NCBI GenBank assembly: GCA_910589075.1
Contig: CAJUSK010000026.1
Span: forward strand, 47,096-111,095
Source of the DNA: an uncultured Lachnospiraceae bacterium
GTDB lineage: Bacteria > Bacillota > Clostridia > Lachnospirales > Lachnospiraceae
Length of the DNA stretch: 64,000 bases
Reading direction: 5' to 3'
In this document: positions 24,671 through 32,468 of the stretch, piece after piece
Layout: every line of letters starts with the position of its first letter
Numbering within the stretch: the first letter of the stretch is position 1
Notes under the pieces: generated by a model
Database searches by the model: none
What the model was told of the DNA's origin: nothing
Seen by the model: only the letters and a program-made list of their open reading frames with translations
Translations under genes and position numbers: made by a program

Positions 24671-25318
24671 ATGAAAGCAAAAGAATTCACAGGCCTTTTT
24701 GAGAGATTCAGCAAAGTGATGGAAGAAAACAGAAGATACCTGATTCAACTGGACAGTGTGGTGGGAGACGGGGATCTGGGATTGACTATGGACGACGGAT
24801 TTAAAGCGGCATATCGTGCCGTGCGGGACAGCGAGGAAAATGACATCGGAAAACTTCTCTACGGAGCCGGCAAAGCCATGTCCGTGGCCGTTCCATCTAC
24901 CATGGGTACACTGATGGCGTCCGGGTGGATGCAGGCCGGAAAGGCATTCAGGGGAGCGGATGAAATACAGATTGATCAAATGGCAGACATCTTTGCGGCT
25001 TATCTGGAAGGCGTGGCCGGCCGGGGCAAAGCCAAACCGGGTGAAAAAACCTTTTTGGACGGCCTGGCCCCTGCGGTGGATGCCATGAAAGAAGCGCTGG
25101 AAAACGGAAAAAACGCTGTGGAGGTGGCAGAAGCCGCCAGTGAAGGGGCAGCACAGGGGTTTCGGAACACCACAACCATGATCGCCGTCCATGGCAGAGC
25201 CGCTACCCGCGGTGCGGCCTCCAGAGAACTGGAAGACCCCGGTGCGGCGGTTGCCATGCTGATGATGCAGGCGTACAGGGACTGGGTACGGGATACGCAC
25301 GATTGTTTGCCCTGTTAA
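24671..25318 (+). CDS. dhaL: Dihydroxyacetone kinase subunit DhaL
   Basis: 215 residues from the ATG at 24671 (AGGAG upstream); an in-frame ATG at 24605 overlaps dhaK. The nucleotide/Mg site is GDGDLGLTMDDGF at about 35-47, and VPSTMGTLMASGWMQAG, GRGKAKPGEKTFLD and GRAATRGAAS match the DhaL helical barrel. In PTS-type systems DhaL keeps ADP bound and is rephosphorylated by DhaM; no dhaM gene is in the window, so either it is elsewhere or this pair uses ATP directly. Last gene of the operon. Confidence 0.92.
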   Translation: MKAKEFTGLFERFSKVMEENRRYLIQLDSVVGDGDLGLTMDDGFKAAYRAVRDSEENDIGKLLYGAGKAMSVAVPSTMGTLMASGWMQAGKAFRGADEIQIDQMADIFAAYLEGVAGRGKAKPGEKTFLDGLAPAVDAMKEALENGKNAVEVAEAASEGAAQGFRNTTTMIAVHGRAATRGAASRELEDPGAAVAMLMMQAYRDWVRDTHDCLPC

Positions 25319-25409
25319 TTTCCTGCAATTCACAGGGCAATGCCTGTCTTGCGGCGGCAGTTTCCATGGAGCCCCTTCAGTAGACAAGGCAAAGAACAAA
25401 AATCTATTG

Positions 25410-25435
25410 GAAGGGGATTTTTAGGAATCCCCTTC
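25410..25435. terminator. Bidirectional terminator between dhaL and the convergent gene
   Basis: GAAGGGGATT and AATCCCCTTC form a 10-bp stem with a 6-nt loop containing the stop codon of the minus-strand gene. On the plus strand no T-run follows; on the minus strand AGATTTTTG follows. Confidence 0.6.
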
Positions 25436-26083
25436 GCGTTCTTTCAAGAGGGCATCTAACGTATCTTTTACGGCCTGTCTGGCAATGGCATCCAGTTCAT
25501 CCACGGTCTTTGCTCCGCCGACAGAAGCCAGAGCATAGGGATCGCCTAACGCCACATCGGTATCTGTCAGCATCGCCCGGAGCTGCAAATATGTCCATTT
25601 CCTCTCCGCCGCCGGAATGTCTGGATCGTAGTAATCAGACCATTCGCACAAATATTTTCCGGAAATATAGGCTAAAGCGTCAATGGGTGCAGAAACCGCT
25701 TCTTTATAAGCGTCAGCGTAGTAATTCCGGATATGTTCCTCCTGTTCTATCAACTGACCTAAGTAAGATTCAAAATAAACCTTATTGGCAATCGAACCAT
25801 CCGGATCGACTTTCTGGTAAGGATCGACTTCCAGTTTGGGCTGATTTTCATCTTGCCAGTGCTTTAGCATATCCATGAACTCGTCTTTGGTCATGGAACT
25901 GAGCTGATCTTCAAATTTGTCAGCCGTAATTTCCAGTCTGTCGCGTCCTTCCTGAGAGATTGTTACCTGATCTCTGCCGGATTTTCGGGACGCGGTTGCA
26001 TTTTTGTCCTCTGCCGTTGCAAAATGAATCGTTCTGAGAGAAGAAAAACGAGGATGATTCATTTTGGATGTAACATGCATCAT
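25421..26083 (-). CDS. Hypothetical protein
   Basis: 220 residues, not recognised. GGAGG stands six bases before the ATG at 26083, so the gene looks genuine. The N-terminal 40 residues are basic and Ser/Thr-rich, followed by DQVTISQEGRDRLE, a phrase seen near the start of many uncharacterised Clostridia proteins. The rest is hydrophilic and helix-prone with many Asp, Glu, Tyr; there is no signal peptide or membrane segment. It stands alone on the minus strand between the dhaL end and the LacI-type regulator; no functional link is apparent. Confidence 0.75.
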   Translation of the reverse strand: MMHVTSKMNHPRFSSLRTIHFATAEDKNATASRKSGRDQVTISQEGRDRLEITADKFEDQLSSMTKDEFMDMLKHWQDENQPKLEVDPYQKVDPDGSIANKVYFESYLGQLIEQEEHIRNYYADAYKEAVSAPIDALAYISGKYLCEWSDYYDPDIPAAERKWTYLQLRAMLTDTDVALGDPYALASVGGAKTVDELDAIARQAVKDTLDALLKEREGDS

Positions 26084-26103
26084 ATAGAGCCTCCTGTGTT
26101 TTT

Positions 26104-26145
26104 ATTTATGACAATAGAAAGTTCACAAAGCATGCTTTCTATTGT
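26104..26145 (+). repeat. Dispersed hairpin repeat, copy 4
   Basis: ATTTATGACAATAG start, perfect 11-bp stem ACAATAGAAAG / CTTTCTATTGT. This copy lies 5' of both divergent genes, between the start of the minus-strand hypothetical gene and the LacI-type regulator. Confidence 0.8.
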
Positions 26146-26238
26146 TTTCTGCTTACTCACTATATCGACAGACAGGCGCCCTGCCATAACCGTCGGTACA
26201 CTTGGTTTCATGACATGATTGTAAGGTTTTGTAAACAA

Positions 26239-26267
26239 TTGTTATATCAACAAAATTGTGTTATACT
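26239..26267 (+). promoter_or_regulatory. Promoter of the LacI-type regulator with overlapping palindrome
   Basis: TTGTTA at 26239-26244 and TATACT at 26262-26267, 17 bases apart. AACAATTGTT (26234-26243), a perfect palindrome, overlaps the -35 hexamer and could be an autoregulatory site. Confidence 0.6.
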
Positions 26268-26342
26268 ATGAATCAGGAAACACGTACAATCCTGAACAGA
26301 ACGTGAAACCAATCGAATCATAACAAACAAAAGAGGTAAGGC

Positions 26343-27335
26343 ATGACAGTAAAAGAATTAGCAGAGTTGGCTGGCGTGTCGCCAGCTACGGTTTCTTTGG
26401 TGCTGAATGGTAAAAAGGGCGTCAGTGAGGAAAAAAGAAGAGAAATTCTAAAGCTGATTGAAGACAACCAATACAGGCGTCAGAGAAGAGGTGATGCCGG
26501 TACCAGAAATATACTTTTTATAAAGTATTCCAGAGATGGCGTGATTCTGGAAGAAAACACGAATTTTGTTTCTGCGATTATGGATGGAGCGGAGCAGGAA
26601 TGTCAGCAGCAGAATTTTCATTTTAATATAACCATGTGCGAGGGGAACCTTGCCGAGACATTGGAAAGTTTCGATTATTCCAATTTTTATGGTATTATGA
26701 TTCTCGGTACGGAGTTGAGCGAAGCAGATTATCCCGCGCTGGAGAAAATACCCATTCCCTATGTGATCGTGGACAACAGTATGCCTCACTTTGACTGTAA
26801 TTGTGTTGCCATAGACAATAAGGAAAATGTGTTTAAGGCCATTCAGCATTTTGTGGGGCGCGGGGCGGACCGGATCGGGTATTTTGGCAGCAATGTGAAA
26901 ATACAGAATTTTATCGAGCGGGAACAGGGATTTTTTGAAGCCATGGAGTACTTTCATCTGAAAGTCAGCGAAGACTGTATTTTCAGTGTACCGCCCACCA
27001 TGCTGGGGGCATTTGAGCAGACACAGAAATACATCAAAGACGGTATGGAGATACCGCCCTGCATTTTTGTGGATAACGATACGATGACCATTGGCATTAT
27101 GAAAGCATTGAACATTGCCGATTACAGGATACCGCAGGATGTTTCCATTATCGGGTTTGACGATATTACATTTTGTACCATCTATTCGCCCACCATTTCA
27201 ACGGTGCATGTCAATAAACGTATGCTGGGGAAAATGGCGCTGTCCACATTACAGAATATGACAGAAATCCGGGATTTTAAAAAGATTAAAATCAGAATCA
27301 GTGGAGAGCTGAAAATCAGACAAAGTACAAGATAA
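26343..27335 (+). CDS. LacI-family transcriptional regulator
   Basis: 330 residues. Residues 1-45 are the LacI helix-turn-helix and hinge start: TVKELAELAGVSPATVSLVLNGKKGVSEEKR. The C-terminal 280 residues are the periplasmic-binding-like effector domain, with VIVDNSMP, CIFVDNDTMTIGIMKAL and VSIIGFDDI as expected. Regulators of this family normally bind a sugar or nucleoside and repress nearby catabolic genes. Its place just after the dhaK-dhaL operon suggests control of the importer-kinase operon or of the microcompartment operon. It has its own promoter and a downstream terminator. Confidence 0.93.
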   Translation: MTVKELAELAGVSPATVSLVLNGKKGVSEEKRREILKLIEDNQYRRQRRGDAGTRNILFIKYSRDGVILEENTNFVSAIMDGAEQECQQQNFHFNITMCEGNLAETLESFDYSNFYGIMILGTELSEADYPALEKIPIPYVIVDNSMPHFDCNCVAIDNKENVFKAIQHFVGRGADRIGYFGSNVKIQNFIEREQGFFEAMEYFHLKVSEDCIFSVPPTMLGAFEQTQKYIKDGMEIPPCIFVDNDTMTIGIMKALNIADYRIPQDVSIIGFDDITFCTIYSPTISTVHVNKRMLGKMALSTLQNMTEIRDFKKIKIRISGELKIRQSTR

Positions 27336-27348
27336 AAGAGATAAAAAA

Positions 27349-27378
27349 GGGGATACTTCCTGTCGGGAAGTGTCCCTT
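27349..27378. terminator. Terminator between the two convergent regulators
   Basis: GGGATACTTCC and GGGAAGTGTCCC form a stem with a TGTC loop and one A-G/T-type mismatch, flanked by A-rich sequence upstream and TT downstream, so it can serve either strand. Confidence 0.7.
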
Positions 27379-27407
27379 GCCACGTTCAGGCGTCAGGAAC
27401 AGGGTTT

Positions 27408-28181
27408 CTACGCGCCTGTTATGCCGCATTCATGAATATCCACATGCTTCTGTTCCAGAAATGTCCGCCATTCGGCTGTGAACTGGTAATCGGAAATAAT
27501 GCCATGGATATTTTCGTAATCACAAATATGTACAAATGAAGTTTTATCGAATTTAGATTTGTCTGCGATCAAATATACGCAGCCGCTGTTTTTCAGCAAG
27601 GTCTGACGGATCAGCGCAATGTCTTCGTTGGAGTCCGTAATACCGTGGGCCATGGAAAGAGAACGGCATGACATAAAGGTCTTGTCCAGAAAATATTCCT
27701 TTAATCCCTGTACAGTGGCCCGCCCGTTAAATGCTCTGGTTTTGGCAGTGTAGATACCGCCGATGCAGATCAGGTGGATGGACTCGCTGTCTTTTAACTG
27801 ATCCACTGCCATGAGGGAATTGGTGACAACCGTAAGGCGCATGTTTTTGATCCGCTTTGCAAGAAATGTGGCTGTCGTGGAGGCATCGAGAAAAACAGAA
27901 TCGCCATGGCGGATCAGTTTGGCGCATTTGTCCGCAATGGCTTCTTTGCTCTCCACATAGGCTGTTTCCCGCAGGGTGAGGTCTATATCATTGAGCGCGC
28001 CGTCCTGAATAAATGCACCGCCATAGGTACGGGAAAGGAAGCCTTCGTTTTCCAGTTGCTGCAGATCTTTGCGGATGGTTTCTTCGGTGACAGAGAATTT
28101 CCTGGAAAGCTCCACCACGGTTACGCTCTTTTTTTCCAATATGATGTCTTTGATCTGTGCTTTTCTCGTAACGGCAAGCAT
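27408..28181 (-). CDS. DeoR-family transcriptional regulator
   Basis: 257 residues, full length. The N-terminal winged helix (RKAQIKDIILEKKSVTVVELSRKFSVTEETIRKDL) and EGFLSRTYGGAF are the DeoR signature. The C-terminal sensor domain is of the ribose-5-phosphate-isomerase-like type: DSVFLDASTTATFLAKRI, TVVTNSLM, GG(I)YTAKTRAF and LIADKSKFDKTSF. These regulators sense phosphorylated sugars, which suits a pathway built on sugar phosphates. GGAGG precedes the ATG. Target operon unknown: the divergent GH13 gene or the nearby importer-kinase operon are both possible. Confidence 0.93.
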   Translation of the reverse strand: MLAVTRKAQIKDIILEKKSVTVVELSRKFSVTEETIRKDLQQLENEGFLSRTYGGAFIQDGALNDIDLTLRETAYVESKEAIADKCAKLIRHGDSVFLDASTTATFLAKRIKNMRLTVVTNSLMAVDQLKDSESIHLICIGGIYTAKTRAFNGRATVQGLKEYFLDKTFMSCRSLSMAHGITDSNEDIALIRQTLLKNSGCVYLIADKSKFDKTSFVHICDYENIHGIISDYQFTAEWRTFLEQKHVDIHECGITGA

Positions 28182-28272
28182 AGAAATTCCTCCTGTGATT
28201 CAGAGCATATGAAACATGTTCATCTTATCATTTTTCAGAAAAATAGTAAAGGAAGTTTTTGCCATGATTTAC

Positions 28273-28301
28273 TTGCCCCATGCAGGGGCAGGCATTATAA
28301 T
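28273..28301 (+). promoter_or_regulatory. Promoter with overlapping operator before the alpha-glucosidase gene
   Basis: TTGCCC at 28273-28278 and TATAAT at 28296-28301, spacing 17. TGCCCC-ATGCA-GGGGCA (28274-28290), a 6-bp inverted repeat, spans the -35 and spacer, a likely repressor site. Confidence 0.6.
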
Positions 28302-28364
28302 CTATACATACAGGATTTTATGCAGCGTGGGAACTTGACTTTTAGGAAAGAAAGGAAGACATAC

Positions 28365-30002
28365 ATGGAACAGACAAAATGGTGGAAGCATTCAGTGGTA
28401 TATCAGATTTATCCCAGAAGTTTTCAGGATTCCAACGGCGATGGAATCGGGGATATTAAAGGGATTATCAGCAGGCTGGATTATTTGCAGGAACTGGGGA
28501 TCGACGTGATCTGGCTTTCTCCGGTGTACAAGTCTCCTCAGGACGACAATGGATATGACATCAGTGATTATTATGATATTCATTATGAGTTCGGTACACT
28601 GGCGGATATGGAGGCGCTGATTGATGAGGCAGGAAAACGGGGGATTCGGATTGTGATGGATATGGTGGTGAACCATTCTTCCGACGAACACCCCTGGTTT
28701 CTGGAGGCACGCAGGGATAAAAACAGCAAATACCATGATTACTATATATGGCGTGACGGAGAGCCGGGACAGCTTCCCAATGAGACAAAGGCTTCCTTTG
28801 GCGGTTCGGCCTGGGAATGGGACGAGGAAGCAGGCGCTTATTATTTTCATCTGTTTTCCAGAAGGCAGCCGGATTTGAACTGGGAAAATGAGGCCATGCG
28901 GCAGGATGTTTACCGGATGATGAACTGGTGGCTGGAAAAAGGGCTGGGAGGATTTCGACTGGACGTAATCGACAATATCGGCAAGGTGCCGGATGAGATG
29001 ATTCGGGAAAACGGTCCCAGGCTTCATGAGTATATCAAAGAGATGAGCCGGGAGGCATTTCAGAAATATGATATTGTGACCGTGGGGGAAACCTGGGGCG
29101 CCAATGTGGACAATGCGAAGCTGTACAGTAATCCGGATGGATCAGAGCTGTCCATGATCTTTCAGTTCGAGCATATCTGTGCCAGTCATTCGGAGGAATA
29201 TGGGAAATGGAAACAGGGGGAGAAGGATTTTGTCACTCTGAAGAAGATTTTTTCCCGCTGGCAGAAAGCGTTGCATGGATGTGGCTGGAACAGTTTGTTC
29301 TGGGATAATCATGATCTGCCGCGTGCGGTTTCCGCCTTTGGTGATGACGGAAAATACCGGGTGGAATCTGCCAAAGCGCTGGCTACGTTCCTCCATGGGA
29401 TGCAGGGAACGCCTTATGTATACGAAGGGGAAGAACTGGGCATGACCAATATCCATATGACAGATCTGTCAGAAGTGAAGGACATCGAGGCTAGAAATAT
29501 ATATACGGAACTCAAGGACAAAGGCTGGAGCCATGAAGAAATTATGAGGTCCATCAATAGGACCGGCCGTGACAATGCCCGGACTCCCATGCAGTGGGAC
29601 GATACAGAGCATGCGGGCTTCACGTCAGGGACACCATGGATCGCTGTCAATCCCAATTATAAAACCATCAATGCGAAAGTGGAACTGGCGGATAAGCATT
29701 CCGTATTCCATTATTATAAAAAACTGATCGCATTGAGAAAGAGTGAAGCGTGGGGAGAACTTCTGGCAGAGGGGGACTATGAACCGTTTCTGGAAGACGA
29801 TCCGGATATCTTTCTTTATATGCGCAGCCATGGCGGAAAGAAACTTCTTGTCATCGGGAATTTTCACGGAGAAGAAAAAACGGTGGCTTTGCCGGCAAAG
29901 ATTGCGAAGGTGGTATTGTCCAATTATCCGGAGCCTCATATGTGGGACGGCTGGATTGTGTTGCGGCCTTATGAAGCGATGATGGCGGAAGCCGTCGGCT
30001 GA
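28365..30002 (+). CDS. GH13 alpha-glucosidase (oligo-1,6-glucosidase type)
   Basis: 545 residues from the ATG at 28365 (AAAGGAAG upstream). It starts with KWWKHSVVYQIYPRSFQDSNGDGIGD, the signature of the oligo-1,6-glucosidase group of GH13. Catalytic residues are Asp200 (GFRLDVIDN), Glu242 (VGETWG) and Asp317 (DNHDLPR). The Val right after the nucleophile is linked in this group with preference for alpha-1,6 bonds. No signal peptide, so it acts on imported isomalto-oligosaccharides in the cytoplasm. It has its own promoter. The next gene begins 72 bases later but is unrelated by function. Confidence 0.93.
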   Translation: MEQTKWWKHSVVYQIYPRSFQDSNGDGIGDIKGIISRLDYLQELGIDVIWLSPVYKSPQDDNGYDISDYYDIHYEFGTLADMEALIDEAGKRGIRIVMDMVVNHSSDEHPWFLEARRDKNSKYHDYYIWRDGEPGQLPNETKASFGGSAWEWDEEAGAYYFHLFSRRQPDLNWENEAMRQDVYRMMNWWLEKGLGGFRLDVIDNIGKVPDEMIRENGPRLHEYIKEMSREAFQKYDIVTVGETWGANVDNAKLYSNPDGSELSMIFQFEHICASHSEEYGKWKQGEKDFVTLKKIFSRWQKALHGCGWNSLFWDNHDLPRAVSAFGDDGKYRVESAKALATFLHGMQGTPYVYEGEELGMTNIHMTDLSEVKDIEARNIYTELKDKGWSHEEIMRSINRTGRDNARTPMQWDDTEHAGFTSGTPWIAVNPNYKTINAKVELADKHSVFHYYKKLIALRKSEAWGELLAEGDYEPFLEDDPDIFLYMRSHGGKKLLVIGNFHGEEKTVALPAKIAKVVLSNYPEPHMWDGWIVLRPYEAMMAEAVG

Positions 30003-30011
30003 TGGCACCTG

Positions 30012-30077
30012 CATAGATTGACAGGAGAATCAGGGTTGATGGCTCGACATAGATTGACAGGAGAATCAGGATTGATG
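30012..30077 (+). repeat. 36-bp tandem duplication of a ribosome-binding/start region
   Basis: CATAGATTGACAGGAGAATC and the following GG(G/A)TTGATG occur at 30012 and again at 30048. Each copy has AGGAG followed by TTGATG. The shift is 12 codons, so both starts are in the same frame and the downstream protein could begin at 30039 or 30075. Confidence 0.85.
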
Positions 30078-31181
30078 TACAAAGAATCAGATCTGGTCAG
30101 AATTGCGAAAAGAGAAAATAATAAAAAGCGCAGCTATCTGGTGATCAATCAAAAGCAGGGCAAACATATCCCGGTCAGTCCGGGGGAGGCCTTTGCCATG
30201 TTTCATGATCTGGCGGATTTGCTGAGAGAACCATACCGGGATGAACGGCTGTTGGTAATCGGATTTGCTGAGACTGCCACGGCCATTGGCGCCTCTGTGG
30301 CCGTGGATCTGCATGCCGCTTATATTCAGACAACCAGAGAAGAGATACCAGGCGCCGGCTATTTGTATTTTTCCGAGAGCCACAGCCATGCGGTGGAGCA
30401 GAGACTGGTGCGGGATGATCTGTTCGCTGCCATGAATGGAACAGACCGGATTATTTTTGTGGAAGATGAGGTTACCACAGGGAATACCATTTTATCAGCC
30501 ATTGAAAGCATAGAAACGTGTTTGGGATACCGGGTGAAGTTTTCCGTTGCTTCTTTGTTGAACGGAATGGATGCGGCGGCGGAAAAGGAATATGAAAACA
30601 GAGGTATTTCTTTGCATTACCTGGTAAAGACAGATCATAAAGCCTACCAGAGTCAGGCAGAGAAATACAGGGGCGACGGTTTGTATAAAGAGCCGCAGGT
30701 ACAGCCGTTTCTCCGGCCGATGCGCACGCTGGCGCCTTCGGGGTATCTGGACACAAGAAGGCTCCAGCATGCAGAGCGGTATCTGGCGGCCTGTGAGGAG
30801 ATGAGCCGCCAGGTTCTTTCCGGCATTGCCGCGGATACCGGGAAACGGTATCTGGTGCTGGGAACGGAGGAGTTTATGTTTCCTGGTCTTTTTCTGGCAA
30901 ACCGGCTGGAAGAGGCCGGCTGCATAGTGCGGTTTCATGCGACCACCAGAAGTCCCATTGCGGTGAGCAGAGAGCCGGACTATCCACTGCATGTCCGGTA
31001 TGAACTTTGCAGTATGTATGAAAAAGGACGGCGGACATTTCTCTATGATCTGGCGCCGTATGATGAGATAATTGTTGTCTGTGATGCGCCTGAGGCAACA
31101 GAAGAAGGGATCAATTCACTGTTGCATGCCCTGTGGGAGAGTGGCAACAGGCATATCACGTCAGTGAGGTGGCATGGATGA
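30075..31181 (+). CDS. Phosphoribosyltransferase with C-terminal TRSP domain (Ter-associated)
   Basis: 368 residues from the ATG at 30075; an equivalent start 36 bases upstream is created by a tandem duplication. Residues 40-170 hold an orotate-type phosphoribosyltransferase fold with PRPP loop FVEDEVTTGNTI at 128-139. The C-terminal part contains FHATTRSPI (287-295), the motif that names the TRSP domain. This fusion is known from Ter stress loci, where it is proposed to help make a nucleoside-like metabolite. The stop overlaps the next start in ATGA. First gene of the Ter block. Confidence 0.85.
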   Translation: MYKESDLVRIAKRENNKKRSYLVINQKQGKHIPVSPGEAFAMFHDLADLLREPYRDERLLVIGFAETATAIGASVAVDLHAAYIQTTREEIPGAGYLYFSESHSHAVEQRLVRDDLFAAMNGTDRIIFVEDEVTTGNTILSAIESIETCLGYRVKFSVASLLNGMDAAAEKEYENRGISLHYLVKTDHKAYQSQAEKYRGDGLYKEPQVQPFLRPMRTLAPSGYLDTRRLQHAERYLAACEEMSRQVLSGIAADTGKRYLVLGTEEFMFPGLFLANRLEEAGCIVRFHATTRSPIAVSREPDYPLHVRYELCSMYEKGRRTFLYDLAPYDEIIVVCDAPEATEEGINSLLHALWESGNRHITSVRWHG

Positions 31182-32284
31182 GAAGTTCATACAGAGAGGA
31201 AGACGTAACACTCCTGCTGAAAGACATTACCGGGCTTGTGGAACCTCAGTCTACCCGGGAGCGGGAAAAACTGATTCAGTCCGGGCGGCATTACTGTGAG
31301 ATGCTGCCCATAGAGTATGTGCCCAGCGAAGCCTATATGGAGGCATACCGTGAGGCGCTTGCCCGCTATGCCGGTGTCATGGCAGAGGCGCTTGCGGCGC
31401 TGGGAGAGCGGATTCTGGCGCAGCGCGGCAGTGAGGTGACGCTGGTTTCCCTGGCGCGGGCGGGGATTCCCATTGGTATTTTGCTGAAACATTGTCTGGA
31501 ACGGCGTTGCGGAGGGAACATTCCCCATTATGCCATTTCCATTATCCGGGGAAAATGTATTGACCCAAATGCCATGGGGTATATACTGGACAGACACCGG
31601 GCGGAGACTGTATTGTTTGTGGATGGATGGATCGGAAAAGGCGCCATACTGGGGGAACTTGCACGCTGTATCCAGGCATATCCGGGCGTGTCGCCGCAGT
31701 TGGCAGTGGTGTCGGATCCGGCGGGCATGACAGAGTTGTACGGGACCCGTGAGGATATTCTGATTCCCAGTTCCTGCCTGAACAGTACGGTTTCGGGGCT
31801 TCTCAGCCGTACTTTTTTGCGGGATGATATCATTGGCCCCACCGATTTCCATGGTGCTGTTTATTATGGGGAACTGGCAGAAGCAGATTTGTCTTATGCC
31901 TTTATCCATGCCATAGAGCGGGAGTTTCCCGGCCAGGGGGACTTGTCCGCGCCGGAGAACAGTGGCCGGATGAGACAGCTAAGAAACAGCCAGGAAAAGG
32001 AAGTGCTGTTTCCCCAAGGAGATACCGGACTGGAGGAAGTGAAAGAAATCGCGGCTTCTTTTTCCATAGATGACATCAATCTGGTGAAGCCGGGGATTGG
32101 AGAAACAACCAGAGTACTGCTGCGCCGTCTGCCATGGAAGATACTGATCGGAACACAGTGGCAGTCAGATCAGGCGCTTGCCCATATACGTCGTCTGGCC
32201 TGGGAGAAGGGTGTGGAAATCATTCCGTATCCGCTCAGACATTACAAAGCCTGTGGACTGATTCGAAAAATGACGGATGTGTGA
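31178..32284 (+). CDS. StiP-family protein with PELOTA-like C-terminus (Ter-associated)
   Basis: 368 residues from the ATG at 31178, coupled to the upstream gene by an ATGA overlap. The family is often annotated as cysteine protease StiP, but what I see looks like a second phosphoribosyltransferase-type fold: SLARAGIPIGILLK at about 91-104 and VLFVDGWIGKGAILGEL at 145-161 in PRPP-loop position. The C-terminal 80 residues (WKILIGTQWQSDQALAHIRRLAWEKGVEIIPYPL) fit the PELOTA RNA-binding-like domain found in Ter loci. With its partner it forms the core of the proposed metabolite module. Confidence 0.82.
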   Translation: MRSSYREEDVTLLLKDITGLVEPQSTREREKLIQSGRHYCEMLPIEYVPSEAYMEAYREALARYAGVMAEALAALGERILAQRGSEVTLVSLARAGIPIGILLKHCLERRCGGNIPHYAISIIRGKCIDPNAMGYILDRHRAETVLFVDGWIGKGAILGELARCIQAYPGVSPQLAVVSDPAGMTELYGTREDILIPSSCLNSTVSGLLSRTFLRDDIIGPTDFHGAVYYGELAEADLSYAFIHAIEREFPGQGDLSAPENSGRMRQLRNSQEKEVLFPQGDTGLEEVKEIAASFSIDDINLVKPGIGETTRVLLRRLPWKILIGTQWQSDQALAHIRRLAWEKGVEIIPYPLRHYKACGLIRKMTDV

Positions 32285-32313
32285 GGGGATATGGATCATC
32301 ATATTTCAGAACC

Positions 32314-32355
32314 AATGCGTGATACCTGTGGATTTTTCCACAGGTATCATTGCAT
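32314..32355. terminator. Bidirectional terminator between convergent Ter genes
   Basis: GATACCTGTGGA and TCCACAGGTATC form a perfect 12-bp stem with a TTTT loop, extended by AATGC / GCATT. It separates the plus-strand StiP gene from the minus-strand lyase gene. Confidence 0.75.
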
Positions 32356-32468
32356 TCGCCGTCTTTGGTTTTTAAAGCAGTTAACTTCATTCTTCCATTC
32401 CAACTGTCGCGGGTAATGGTACTTTTAGAATATCTCACATGAGCAAATGCCATCCTGTTTGCAGTATT

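Noticed and set aside
27906..28364. N-terminal extension of the alpha-glucosidase frame to 27906
   Set aside because: It overlaps the DeoR gene on the other strand; the GH13 family start and AAAGGAAG support the ATG at 28365.
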